Shown: positions 17,230 to 25,678 of the stretch, piece after piece | Numbering within the stretch: position 1 is the stretch's first letter | Layout: each line of letters starts with the position of its first letter | From: Opitutus sp. GAS368 | GTDB taxonomy: Bacteria > Verrucomicrobiota > Verrucomicrobiia > Opitutales > Opitutaceae | Reading direction: 5' to 3' | DNA: 64,000 bases | Assembly (NCBI GenBank): GCA_945906965.1 | Contig: CAMDRP010000003.1 | Location: 1 to 64,000, forward strand | Notes under the pieces: generated by a model | Seen by the model: only the letters and a program-made list of their open reading frames with translations | Database searches by the model: none | What the model was told of the DNA's origin: nothing | Position numbers and translations under genes: made by a program

Positions 17230-20031
17230 ATGAAACGTATCCTCGCCTTCGCCCTCGCCGCCCTCGCCTTCGGCTCCACGCTCCGCGCCGCCGAAACTCC
17301 CGCCCCCGCCCAGATCGACGGCTTCACCTTCGTCCGCACCGTCGGCGGAATTTCCGAATACACGCTCGAGAGCAACGGCCTCACCGTCCTACTCATGCCC
17401 GAGCACTCGAGCCCCACGCTCACGTTCATGGTCACCTACCGCGTGGGTTCGAAAAACGAAGTCACCGGCACCACCGGTGCCACTCACCTTCTCGAGCATC
17501 TCATGTTCAAGGGCACGGAAAAATTCCTCCGCTCCAAGGGCACCGGCGTTGACCAGCTCCTCGAGAAAACCGGCGCACTCTACAACGCCACCACGTGGCT
17601 CGATCGCACCAACTACTACCAAAATCTCGGCAGCGAACACCTCCCGATGGTCGTCGAAATGGAAGCTGATCGCATGCGCAACTTGCTCCTGCTCGAAACC
17701 GACCGCGCCCCCGAGATGACGGTCGTGCGCAACGAATTCGAACGCGGCGAAAACTCCCCGTTCCAATCCCTCATCAAGGAAATCTTCCAAGCCGGTTTCG
17801 TCGCCCACCCCTACCACCACTCCACCATCGGCTGGCGTAGCGATATCGAAAAAGTCTCCATCGAGAAACTCCGCGAGTTCTACGACACCTACTACTGGCC
17901 CAACAACGCCACGGTCTCCATCATCGGCGATTTCCAGACGCCCGCCGCCCTCGGCCTCGTCAAAAAATTCTACGGCGTCTATCCGAAATCCCCCAAGCCG
18001 ATCCCACAGCTCTACACCGAAGAACCCGAGCAGACCGGCGCCCGCCGCGTCACCGTCAAACGCAGCGGCCAACTCGGCGTCGTTGCGGTCGGCCACAAGA
18101 TGCCCGCCGCCACCCACGCCGATTACCCGGCCATGGCCGTCCTCAGCGCTATTCTCACCGACGGCAAAAACAGCCGGCTCTACAAAGCCCTCACCGATAA
18201 AAATCTCACCACGGGCGTCCAAGCCTTCGCCGGTTTCAACCACGACACGACGATGCACATCATCTTCGCCCCACTCGCGCCCGGCGCGAAACACGACGAG
18301 GTCGAAAAAATCACCGTCGACGAAATCGAACGCCTGAAGAAAGACGGCGTGACCGCGACCGAGGTCGCCTCCGCCGTCGCCAAGACCCTCGCCGACGCCG
18401 CCTTCCAACGCGACGGCTCCTTCGCCATCGCTGGCAACCTCAACGAATGCATCGCCGCCGGCGATTGGGCGTTGTTCTACTCCCTCGAAGCGACCGCCCA
18501 GAAAGTCACCCTCGCCGACGTCCAGCGCGTCGCCAACCGCTACCTCAACATCGACCAAAGCACCACGGGGTGGTTCGTCCCCACCGCCGCCGGCGGCGCC
18601 CCTGGCGCCAAACCCACGGCTAAACTCGCCCCCAAGCCCGCTCTTAGCGACGGCCCTTATTACTACCGCACACCCGGCCTCGACGACGCTGGCCTCGGCG
18701 CTCCGCTCGCCCTCGCCGAAACCTCCGCCGCCAGCTCTGCGCCCGCGGTCAGCTCCGGCGCCAAAATCGCTCCCAATGCCGTCCGCACCAAAATCGCCGG
18801 CATGGATGTCATCGCTTACCCCACCGGCGTGAAACAGGTCGTCACGATGAAAGCCTCCTTGCCCGCCGGTGACGCCTTCGCCGCCGACGGCAACCCCGCC
18901 ATCCCCACCCTCACGGGCATGCTCCTCGACCAAGGCACCACGAAGCAGGATAAATTCGCCATCGCCGAAAAACTCGAATCCGTCGGCGCCACTATTTCCT
19001 TCAGCGTTGATACGCAGGTCGCCACCGTGAGCGCCAAGTGCCTCAAGAAAGACGTCCCGCTCGTCATCAGCCTCATCGCCGAGCAACTCCGCACCCCCGC
19101 CCTCTCCGCCGAGGAATTCGCCAAGGCCAAGAAACAATACGCCGGCAGCCTCAAACGCTCCCTCGAGAACACCGACTTCCGCGCCGCCGATGCCTTCACC
19201 CGCGCCGTCTATCCCATCGGTCACCCCAACCGCCAGACGCCTGCCGATGAAATGCTCGCCGCCATCGAATCCGCCAAACTCGAAGACGTCGTCGCCTTCC
19301 ACAAAAAATACTACGGCCCCGATCACCTCACGCTCGTTGTTGTCGGCGACCTCGACATTCCGCAGATCCAAAAAGAACTGACTAGCGCCTTTGCCGGCTG
19401 GACCGGCGGCGCCGCTCTCATTCGTCCCGCCAAAGCCACGCAGACCGATGCCGCCAAAGACCAGAACGTATTCATGGCCGACAAGACCAGCGTAAGCGTC
19501 GTCCTCGGCCAATCGAGCGGCCTTAAATACAACGATCCCGATTACCAAGCCCTCCGCGTCGGCACCGCCATCCTCGGCAGCGGCTTCACGGGCCGCCTCA
19601 TGGCCAACGTCCGCGACAAAGAAGGCCTCACCTACGGCATCGGCTCCAGCCTCGCGCGCGACACGTTCAGCGACGGCGACTGGAAGATCACCGCCAGCTT
19701 TGCCCCCGCACTCCTCGAAAAAGGCCTCGCCTCCACCCAGCGCCAGTTGAAGGGCTGGTATGAAGCCGGCGCCACCGACATCGAAGTCGAACGCCGCAAG
19801 AGCAACCTCGTCGGCTCCTTCAAAGTCGGCCTCGCCACCACCGACGGTCTCGCCGGCGCTATGTTGAGCGCCGTCCACCGCGGCTACGATCTCAACTGGC
19901 TCGACGAATACCCCGGCAAGATCAACGCCCTCACCACCTCCGACGTAAACGCCGCGATCAAAAAATACCTCAAGCCGGAGAACATGATTTTGATCAAGGC
20001 CGGCACCGTGCCCGGCGCCCCCACTAAGTAA
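17230..20031 (+). CDS. M16 (insulinase-type) zinc peptidase, two-domain, secreted
   Basis: 933 residues from the ATG at 17230, giving a signal peptide cut after LRAAE. The first M16 unit holds the inverted zinc motif HLLEH near residue 85, with the downstream glutamate in RNEFERGE. A second inactive-type unit begins near residue 520 (VVTMKASLPAGDAF) and ends with EGLTYGIGSSLARD, the conserved arginine/tyrosine segment that helps bind substrate in M16 proteins. Thus both halves of the clam-shell are in one chain. Likely periplasmic; it degrades peptides. Single gene. Confidence 0.92.
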   Translation: MKRILAFALAALAFGSTLRAAETPAPAQIDGFTFVRTVGGISEYTLESNGLTVLLMPEHSSPTLTFMVTYRVGSKNEVTGTTGATHLLEHLMFKGTEKFLRSKGTGVDQLLEKTGALYNATTWLDRTNYYQNLGSEHLPMVVEMEADRMRNLLLLETDRAPEMTVVRNEFERGENSPFQSLIKEIFQAGFVAHPYHHSTIGWRSDIEKVSIEKLREFYDTYYWPNNATVSIIGDFQTPAALGLVKKFYGVYPKSPKPIPQLYTEEPEQTGARRVTVKRSGQLGVVAVGHKMPAATHADYPAMAVLSAILTDGKNSRLYKALTDKNLTTGVQAFAGFNHDTTMHIIFAPLAPGAKHDEVEKITVDEIERLKKDGVTATEVASAVAKTLADAAFQRDGSFAIAGNLNECIAAGDWALFYSLEATAQKVTLADVQRVANRYLNIDQSTTGWFVPTAAGGAPGAKPTAKLAPKPALSDGPYYYRTPGLDDAGLGAPLALAETSAASSAPAVSSGAKIAPNAVRTKIAGMDVIAYPTGVKQVVTMKASLPAGDAFAADGNPAIPTLTGMLLDQGTTKQDKFAIAEKLESVGATISFSVDTQVATVSAKCLKKDVPLVISLIAEQLRTPALSAEEFAKAKKQYAGSLKRSLENTDFRAADAFTRAVYPIGHPNRQTPADEMLAAIESAKLEDVVAFHKKYYGPDHLTLVVVGDLDIPQIQKELTSAFAGWTGGAALIRPAKATQTDAAKDQNVFMADKTSVSVVLGQSSGLKYNDPDYQALRVGTAILGSGFTGRLMANVRDKEGLTYGIGSSLARDTFSDGDWKITASFAPALLEKGLASTQRQLKGWYEAGATDIEVERRKSNLVGSFKVGLATTDGLAGAMLSAVHRGYDLNWLDEYPGKINALTTSDVNAAIKKYLKPENMILIKAGTVPGAPTK

Positions 20032-20103
20032 GGTCATTAGAGTAAAAATCGGCGGAGAGCAAAAATCTCCTCCGACTCGCTCCTCAGTGTGGCGATGCGC
20101 CAC

Positions 20104-20328
20104 TCAATGCAGGTTCTGCAAAACCTGCAAGATGTGCATCGCCTTGGCGAAGTCGCCGGCGTCAATCGCATGAAACAAAGCCTTTTTGAGATCGTGGATC
20201 GTATCCACATCGCCGGCCCAATCGGCCGGATTCACCCTGAGATCTAGGTTCGTATGCCGCTCATATAGCGCGGCCGTTTGCCGTAGGGCCGGCACCGCGG
20301 GAGCGGGACTAATCATGGCGATATTCAT
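20104..20328 (-). CDS. Small hypothetical protein, 74 aa
   Basis: No known family recognised. Residues 1-20 are Ala/Pro-rich and the C-terminal half is predicted helical (DTIHDLKKALFHAIDAG then AMHILQVLQNLH). It is supported by a rare canonical ribosome binding site for this window: AGGAGG about 10 bases before the ATG. That site lies in a hairpin formed by TAACAG (20331-20336) and CTGTTA (20342-20347), with the purine core in the loop on the mRNA, which may affect translation. It borders the AT-richer patch that follows. Confidence 0.6.
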   Translation of the reverse strand: MNIAMISPAPAVPALRQTAALYERHTNLDLRVNPADWAGDVDTIHDLKKALFHAIDAGDFAKAMHILQVLQNLH

Positions 20329-20956
20329 GGTAACAGTCCTCCTGTTAAAGTGATATCTAGGAGCGGGAGCTCGGGGAGCTCTGAGGAAGCAGAGCCTCGC
20401 GCTAGTAGAAAATTAATAAGGTATTCAAAGGTGAAAAAAAGAGGTGATTTATCCTGGTGAACCCAGGCTCGATGAAGGCAAACGCTCACTGGGTGAGCAG
20501 ACCGGCGGCGCGTGGATGTTCATAGCGGAAAAACAAGAACCAGAAGGCATATAATCACCTGCCGGTTTTTATTGGTTTAACACCCCGCATCCTACACCCA
20601 AAATACTGCAAGGGTGACGCATCTTTTGGCGGAAACCCCTCATGCCTTGCCGTACATGGCCCAATTACTGAATGAGGCCACACTAAGTGCCGAACACGCC
20701 ATCCGATCGCAATCGTTTCACTTTTCACTGCAGTCCGATGACATTTGAATTACGGTTTTTAGTTAACTATGATCAATTTACATCAATTCCAGAAATTGCC
20801 TTCCTACCAACCCTTAAGGACCGGGCTTTCGCGCCGTCCACTGAATTAAATTTATCATGTGCTAAATTCCGTATTAATAGTTGATTTATTAACATGATTC
20901 ATCAATATTTAATGGTTCCATGTTTAAAAATACAGTTTCTTAACGGATAATTATAC
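20329..20956. other. AT-richer gap without a convincing gene
   Basis: About 630 bases, clearly lower in GC than the surroundings, most so at 20740-20950. I see no frame with the codon use of neighbouring genes. A 65-codon frame at 20687-20884 has no family resemblance. The right end must contain the promoter of the AbiEi gene. The left end contains the leader of the small gene at 20104-20328. This looks like acquired or decayed DNA. Confidence 0.5.
20874..20920 (+). promoter_or_regulatory. Candidate promoter/operator of the AbiEi gene
   Basis: TTGATT (20881-20886) is followed after 17 bases by AATATT and overlapping AT-rich hexamers, 40-50 bases before the ATG at 20957. It overlaps the inverted repeat TTAATA (20874-20879) / TATTAA (20887-20892). 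AbiEi antitoxins are known to repress their own promoters through inverted repeats. In such AT-rich sequence the match may be chance. Confidence 0.25.
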
Positions 20957-21775
20957 ATGATACCTGAAAAAAGCAAAAAGCTCTCCTCTTACATCGCCGA
21001 TATGCAGGCGGGCGGGCGGCTGGTTTTTTCACGAAGGCAAGCGGAGCAGGCGCTGGGTATCTTGCGTCGCCCGTTTCTAGACATGGCCGAGCGTCTACAG
21101 AAGAAAGGCAGCCTAATCCACCCACGGAGGGGTTTCTACGTTATAGTGCCCCCTCAATTTATGAGTTGGGGATCGCCCCCTCCAGCATGGTTCATCGATG
21201 ACCTGATGCATCAGGAAGCGTGCCCCTATTATGTGGGCCTGCTAAAAGCCGCTGAGCTTCATGAGGCCGCCCATCAAGCAGTGATGGAATTTCAGGTGAT
21301 AACGCAGAAGCGAATGCCCAAGCTTCGGACCGGCCGCTCAGCTATCGCATTTTATTACAGTAAAAAGATAGCTGCCTTGGAAAGTGGTATCGAGGAACGA
21401 AAAACCGATACCGGTAAAATGCGCATCTCCTCGGTTGAATTAACTGCGCTCGATCTGCTGCGCTATCCGCGCGCAGCCGGCGGTCTCGATAATATCGCGA
21501 CGGTGCTAGCCGACTTAGGCCCTAAGCTCGATGGGAACCGCCTAGCGCTTTTAGCTTCGGTGTTCGAGCGTTCCGTACGACAGCGTCTAGGCTACCTGCT
21601 CACGCGAGCCGGACACACGCGGACGGCCGAGATGCTTCTTCCCGGTCTGGCACCCACCCTTTGGGTTGAACTGGACCCGCTAACGGCGAACGATACTGAG
21701 TTTTCACCCGATCCCATCGACCGTGATCCGCGCTGGCGAGTAATCGTGCGACGCATGCCGGAGGCAGACACATGA
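20957..21775 (+). CDS. abiEi: AbiEi-type antitoxin (type IV toxin-antitoxin), orphan
   Basis: 272 residues. The N-terminal ~80 residues form a winged-HTH-like region (VFSRRQAEQALGILRRPFLD, then LIHPRRGFYVIVPPQF) and the C-terminal part has the AbiEi core PPPAWFIDDLMHQE, YYVGLLKAAELH and MRISSVELTALDLLRYP. AbiEi proteins neutralise the AbiEii nucleotidyltransferase toxin and repress the operon; some loci give phage resistance. The stop overlaps an ATG (ATGA at 21772-21775), the classic junction to abiEii, but the toxin is missing beyond its first codons. Codon use is less GC-biased than in neighbours, a sign of transfer. Confidence 0.85.
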   Translation: MIPEKSKKLSSYIADMQAGGRLVFSRRQAEQALGILRRPFLDMAERLQKKGSLIHPRRGFYVIVPPQFMSWGSPPPAWFIDDLMHQEACPYYVGLLKAAELHEAAHQAVMEFQVITQKRMPKLRTGRSAIAFYYSKKIAALESGIEERKTDTGKMRISSVELTALDLLRYPRAAGGLDNIATVLADLGPKLDGNRLALLASVFERSVRQRLGYLLTRAGHTRTAEMLLPGLAPTLWVELDPLTANDTEFSPDPIDRDPRWRVIVRRMPEADT

Positions 21776-21819
21776 TCCCAAGAGCGAATCTTACCTCTTG
21801 GGGGCAGGTTGTGGCATTT
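21772..21819 (+). pseudogene. Remnant of AbiEii toxin gene (first ~15 codons only)
   Basis: The ATG overlapping the AbiEi stop opens with MIPRANLTSWGQ, which resembles the usual AbiEii beginning (MI-x-RA-x-ITxW pattern as recalled for the family). The frame then runs into unrelated sequence and into the next gene in a wrong frame. The nucleotidyltransferase motif (GGTALHK region of the family) is absent. I infer a deletion that removed the toxin. Confidence 0.55.
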
Positions 21820-21878
21820 AAATGTATTTTCTGCACCGAAGATTTGTCGTCGGACTATTTCCTCTCAAACTCTAAACC

Positions 21879-22652
21879 ATGGATTCCCCTATTTCTGTTT
21901 CGGCGCCGGCACCGGTTGTCCTCATCGGCGGTGTCACGGGCGGCATCGGCTCCGCCCTCGCTCGTCGGCTCGCCGCAGCCGGCGTCTCGGTCGCTGGCTA
22001 CGCACGCGACGCCGGTAAACTCGCCGCGCTCCAAGCCGAATTGCCCGGCCTACTCACCCTCACCGCCGAGGCCACCCAGCCCGCCGAGGTCGAAGCCGCC
22101 GTCGCTGCCACGGTCGCACATTTCGGCCGGCTCGATGGTTACGTGCACGCCGTGGGTTCGATTTTAATCAAAGCCGCCCACCAGACGCGCCCGGAGGAAT
22201 GGCTGCGCGTCCTCGATCTCAACCTCAACTCCGCCTTCTACGGTTTACGTGCCGCGCTGGGCCCGATGCAGACCCAAAACCACGGGAGCATCATCTTCGT
22301 GAGTTCCGTCGCCGCGCAAGCCGGCTTGCCCGCGCATGAAGCCATCGCCGCCGCCAAGGCCGGGATCGACGGTCTCGTGCGCTCCGCCGCCGCCAGCTAC
22401 GCGCCACGCAACATCCGCATCAACGCCGTCGCGCCGGGCCTCGTCGATACGCCGCTCGCCGCCCCGCTGCTCGCTAGCGAAGCGGCGCGTGCGTTTTCCG
22501 AAAAGATGCACCCGCTCGGGCGGATCGGCCGGCCCGAGCAAATCGCCAGCCTTATCGCTTGGTTGCTCACGCCCGATGCGGATTGGGTCACCGGCCAGAT
22601 CTACTCAATCGACGGCGGCCTCGCGCACCTGCGCCCCCGGCCCAAGGTCTGA
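21879..22652 (+). CDS. Short-chain dehydrogenase/reductase with substituted catalytic tyrosine
   Basis: 257 residues. Rossmann motif GGVTGGIGSALAR near residue 18, NNAG-like HAVGS near 92, catalytic Ser in IIFVSSVAAQAG near 145, and C-terminal NAVAPGLVDTPL and TGQIYSIDGG typical of classical SDRs. The YxxxK motif reads IAAAK (HEAIAAAKAG), so the general acid Tyr is Ile. Either a nearby residue takes over or the protein is not a usual oxidoreductase. It starts right after the broken abiE locus and precedes the myo-inositol oxygenase gene by 108 bases on the same strand. Confidence 0.85.
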   Translation: MDSPISVSAPAPVVLIGGVTGGIGSALARRLAAAGVSVAGYARDAGKLAALQAELPGLLTLTAEATQPAEVEAAVAATVAHFGRLDGYVHAVGSILIKAAHQTRPEEWLRVLDLNLNSAFYGLRAALGPMQTQNHGSIIFVSSVAAQAGLPAHEAIAAAKAGIDGLVRSAAASYAPRNIRINAVAPGLVDTPLAAPLLASEAARAFSEKMHPLGRIGRPEQIASLIAWLLTPDADWVTGQIYSIDGGLAHLRPRPKV

Positions 22653-22760
22653 GCGCACTGCTCCTTTTTTTAATAAGCTTGAACAACCTCCGCTGGACTC
22701 GGCGAGGGTCTGGGCTCAACGTCGGCGGTACCCCACAGCGTCAATCCCCATCGCGCCCCC

Positions 22761-23672
22761 ATGTCCTCTAACGTGAATCCCGCTTCCAGCCAACCCCTCG
22801 CTAGCCTCGATGAGTGGGAAGATTTTCTGAAAGACAAATACCCTGAGCCCGCACCGGCCCCCGCGCGCAGCAAGCCCGCCGTCGGCACCGCGCCCGACAA
22901 GCAGAAGGCAGAATTCCGCGTCTACGAAGCCGAGGCGCGGCCCACGGTGCGCGAGTTTTATCGGCTCAACCACACGCACCAGACGCACGAATTTGCCGTC
23001 GCCAAGCGCCAAGAATATCTGGGCCTCAACCGCATGACCATGGGCATCTGGGAGGCCATGGAATATCTCAACCAGCTCGTGGACGATTCCGATCCGGACA
23101 CCGATCTTTCGCAGCTCCAGCATCTGCTCCAAACCGCCGAAGCCATGCGGCGCGACGGCCAACCGCGCTGGATGATCCTCACCGGCTTGATCCACGATCT
23201 TGGCAAGATTCTCTGCCTTTGGGGCGAACCACAGTGGGCGGTCGTAGGTGATACGTTTGCGACGGGTTGCGCATTCTCCGACAAAAACGTTTTTCCGCAA
23301 TTCTTCGCCGCCAACCCCGACAGCCAAATCGCGCGCTTCCAGACGCCCAACGGCATCTACGAACCCGGCTGCGGCTTGGATAAAGTCATTCTCTCATGGG
23401 GCCACGACGAATACATCTATCACGTCGCGAAAGACTACCTGCCCGCCGAGGGCCTCGCGATGCTGCGCTACCATAGTTTTTATCCGTGGCACCGCGAAGG
23501 CGCGTATGACCAATTCTGCACGCCCGCCGATCGCGCGCTGATGCGGTGGGTTTTAAAATTCAACACCTACGATCTCTACACCAAGAGCCACGAAGCGCCC
23601 GACGTGAAAACGTTGAAACCCTATTACGAAGAACTCATCCGCGAGTTCTTCCCCGAGAAAGTGCGTTGGTGA
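22761..23672 (+). CDS. myo-Inositol oxygenase
   Basis: 303 residues. All di-iron ligand motifs of the animal and plant enzyme are visible: His in [13 protein letters not shown] (near residue 121), HD in GLIHDLGK (145-146), His in [10 protein letters not shown], His in RYHSFYPWH, and Asp in [10 protein letters not shown]. The neighbouring DPDTD and [11 protein letters not shown] segments also match. The enzyme opens myo-inositol with O2 to D-glucuronate. The first ~45 residues are Pro/Ala-rich and not part of the core. It is followed by a flavin reductase-like gene. MIOX is widespread in eukaryotes and much less common in bacteria. Confidence 0.93.
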   Translation: MSSNVNPASSQPLASLDEWEDFLKDKYPEPAPAPARSKPAVGTAPDKQKAEFRVYEAEARPTVREFYRLNHTHQTHEFAVAKRQEYLGLNRMTMGIWEAMEYLNQLVDDSDPDTDLSQLQHLLQTAEAMRRDGQPRWMILTGLIHDLGKILCLWGEPQWAVVGDTFATGCAFSDKNVFPQFFAANPDSQIARFQTPNGIYEPGCGLDKVILSWGHDEYIYHVAKDYLPAEGLAMLRYHSFYPWHREGAYDQFCTPADRALMRWVLKFNTYDLYTKSHEAPDVKTLKPYYEELIREFFPEKVRW

Positions 23673-23762
23673 GGCGCGCCCGCGCAGGCGCGGGAGCGGT
23701 AGCGGTAGCGATCCGCTCCGCGAGGTCTTGGCGCAGGACGGAAATGTATCCAGCGTTTTAAC

Positions 23763-24374
23763 ATGCACCTCGATTTCGCCACGCTCAAACGACCCGAAGC
23801 TTACGCGTGGATGACGACCACGATTCTGCCGCGGCCCATCGCTTGGGTCGCGACGCTCTCCGCCGACGGGAAAACCAACCTCGCGCCGTTTTCGTTTTTC
23901 CAAGCCATCACGGCGAATCCGCCCACGTTGATGTTTGTGCCCGTCAACCAGCGCGACGGCTCGCCGAAAGACACGTTGCGCAACCTCGAGGCCACGCGGG
24001 AATTTGTGGTGAACGTCGTGCCCTACGCGCTCGCCGAGTCGATGAACGCCTGCGCCGCGCTCTTGCCGCACGGCGAGAGCGAATTTGAGGCGTTTGGCAT
24101 CGCGACCGCGCCAAGTACGCACGTGCGCCCGCCGCGCGTGGCGGCCTCGCCGGTGGCGTTCGAATGCGCGTTGCACAGCGTGGTGCACATCGGCGAAGGC
24201 GCGGGTGCGGCCAATGTCGTTTTTGGGCGCATCCTTGGGATGCACGTGGACGACGCGGTACTCGGCGCGGATGGTCTGCCCGACGCGGCGAAACTGGATC
24301 TCGTAGGCCGCCTCGGACGCGAGGATTACGCGCGCACGATGGAGCGTTTCACGATCAAGCGGCCCGATCGTTGA
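23763..24374 (+). CDS. Flavin reductase-like FMN-binding protein
   Basis: 203 residues. The start is MHLDFATLKRPEAYAW, followed by LPRPIAWVATLSADGKTNLAPFS and a VNVVPYALAESMNA stretch, the FMN-binding split-barrel pattern of the flavin_reduct domain family (DIM6/NTAB type). Members reduce flavins or bind FMN as part of two-component oxygenases. The gene follows MIOX on the same strand after 90 bases of GC-rich repeats (GCGGTA units), so cotranscription is possible but not certain. Partner unknown. Confidence 0.8.
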   Translation: MHLDFATLKRPEAYAWMTTTILPRPIAWVATLSADGKTNLAPFSFFQAITANPPTLMFVPVNQRDGSPKDTLRNLEATREFVVNVVPYALAESMNACAALLPHGESEFEAFGIATAPSTHVRPPRVAASPVAFECALHSVVHIGEGAGAANVVFGRILGMHVDDAVLGADGLPDAAKLDLVGRLGREDYARTMERFTIKRPDR

Positions 24375-24402
24375 GCGGGCGAGCGCGACGCGGACGCAGC
24401 CC

Positions 24403-25593
24403 TCAGCGCAGCCAGAGGACGGGCTGGCGCACGGGCAAGTTACGGCGCACTTCTTCGATCGTGGGATCGGCGTCGAGTTTTTGCCAGAGCGCGACCCAAT
24501 CGGCGCGGCCAGCGGCCAACGCACCGAAGATCAAGGCGGGTTGGCGCACGGGCCAGTTGTCCCAATACATGACGTCGGGCTTGATCGGCTCGGGCTCGGG
24601 CGCGGTGCCGGGGGCGGCAGTAGCGGGGACGGGCTTGCGGGCGGTTTTGAGCCAGGCGTTTTTATCGGCAAGAAAAGGCGCGAGGAAAGCGACGCCGCGC
24701 ACGAGGCTGCGACCGTCCGGGAGTTGGAAACTCATGAGATCGTCGCCGGGCGTCGAGAGCGCGACGGCGATGGCGGTCATGACGTCGAGATTGAAGATGG
24801 AGTAGCCGTAGGGCTTGGTGCGGGCGAGTTCTTGCGGGAAACTGCCGTCGACGGCCATCTGGTTGGGCAGGTGGCTGGTAACGAGGCGCTGGCGGCATTC
24901 GGCGAGGACGGCGGTGTCGCCCACGAGCCGCGCGAAACAGGCGGCCTGGAGCGTCCAGCAGGTGCCGTGGTTGTTCTTGGCGTTACTCTCGTCGACACCG
25001 TACGGGTGCGTGCGAATCCAAGTGAGGTACTCGCGGAACCAACCCGTGATGGCGGCGTCGGCGGCAGGCGTAAGGGCCTTGGAACCGCGCAGAGCTTCGA
25101 CGCCGAGGGCGACTTCGGCCAGGTGCACGGTGTCGATGACGCCGATGCTGCGGCCCGTGCTGCGGCCTTTAATCGCCTGCGAGTAAAGGAGATTGGGATT
25201 CATCTTCGTCGCCGGATCAACGAACCACGCTTGCAGGTGGCGCACGGCGGCCGCGGCGTAACGTTCCTCGTGAGAGACTTTGTAGGCGGCACTGAGAATG
25301 CCGAAGTCGCGCGCAAAACTCAGGAGCAACTGACGGTGCGCGACAAAATTATCGGGGTTGGTCAAACCGTCGCGCTGGATGTACGGCGCGTCGGGATTTT
25401 TTGGGTCTGGCCACCAATAATCCCCTTCGGAGGAAAAGTCATGCAGCCCGCCGGCGCTGCGGGGGTTGCGCGCGGTGACGAGAGTCTTGGGCTCGACGCG
25501 GACGGAAACTCCGGCGGCGGTGACGAGTCGCGGGCGCTCGGCGGTGGCGAGGTCAAACTGGGGCAAAGCAAGCAGAGCAAGGAAGGCGAGCAT
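24403..25593 (-). CDS. Secreted alginate-lyase-family (PF05426-type) polysaccharide lyase
   Basis: 396 residues from the ATG at 25593, which gives a signal peptide (LAFLALLALPQFDLATA). The family pattern is clear: DFSSEGDYWWPDPKNP, HLQAWFVDPATKMNPNL, then WFREYLTWIRTHPYG and the active-site segment AKNNHGTCW, with YSIFNLDVM later. It folds as an alpha-barrel lyase acting on uronic acid polymers; alginate or glucuronan are likely substrates, which cannot be told apart here. It is convergent with the flavin reductase gene. A uronate-releasing lyase next to a glucuronate-forming oxygenase hints at shared uronate metabolism, but no uronate catabolic gene is seen. Confidence 0.82.
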   Translation of the reverse strand: MLAFLALLALPQFDLATAERPRLVTAAGVSVRVEPKTLVTARNPRSAGGLHDFSSEGDYWWPDPKNPDAPYIQRDGLTNPDNFVAHRQLLLSFARDFGILSAAYKVSHEERYAAAAVRHLQAWFVDPATKMNPNLLYSQAIKGRSTGRSIGVIDTVHLAEVALGVEALRGSKALTPAADAAITGWFREYLTWIRTHPYGVDESNAKNNHGTCWTLQAACFARLVGDTAVLAECRQRLVTSHLPNQMAVDGSFPQELARTKPYGYSIFNLDVMTAIAVALSTPGDDLMSFQLPDGRSLVRGVAFLAPFLADKNAWLKTARKPVPATAAPGTAPEPEPIKPDVMYWDNWPVRQPALIFGALAAGRADWVALWQKLDADPTIEEVRRNLPVRQPVLWLR

Positions 25594-25678
25594 GGGGATA
25601 GGTGAAAATAGGCAGCGTGCGACCGGCCGCGCCGGGGGCAAGCGCGGGCGGGTTACTATCGTTAAGCGCGAGCCAAGT

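Noticed and set aside
17389-20103. Very long open frame (over 900 codons) antisense to the M16 peptidase gene.
   Set aside because: Glycine/aspartate/valine-rich product without known domain, mirror of a GC-rich gene; the M16 gene on plus has signal peptide, HxxEH motif and full-length match.
20455-20580. Stretch with GGCAAAC and nearby hairpins, considered as a riboswitch (c-di-GMP-like).
   Set aside because: The conserved tandem helices and second conserved block are absent, and no regulated gene lies downstream.
20687-20884. 65-codon frame in the AT-rich gap.
   Set aside because: No start signal, no family, no codon bias.
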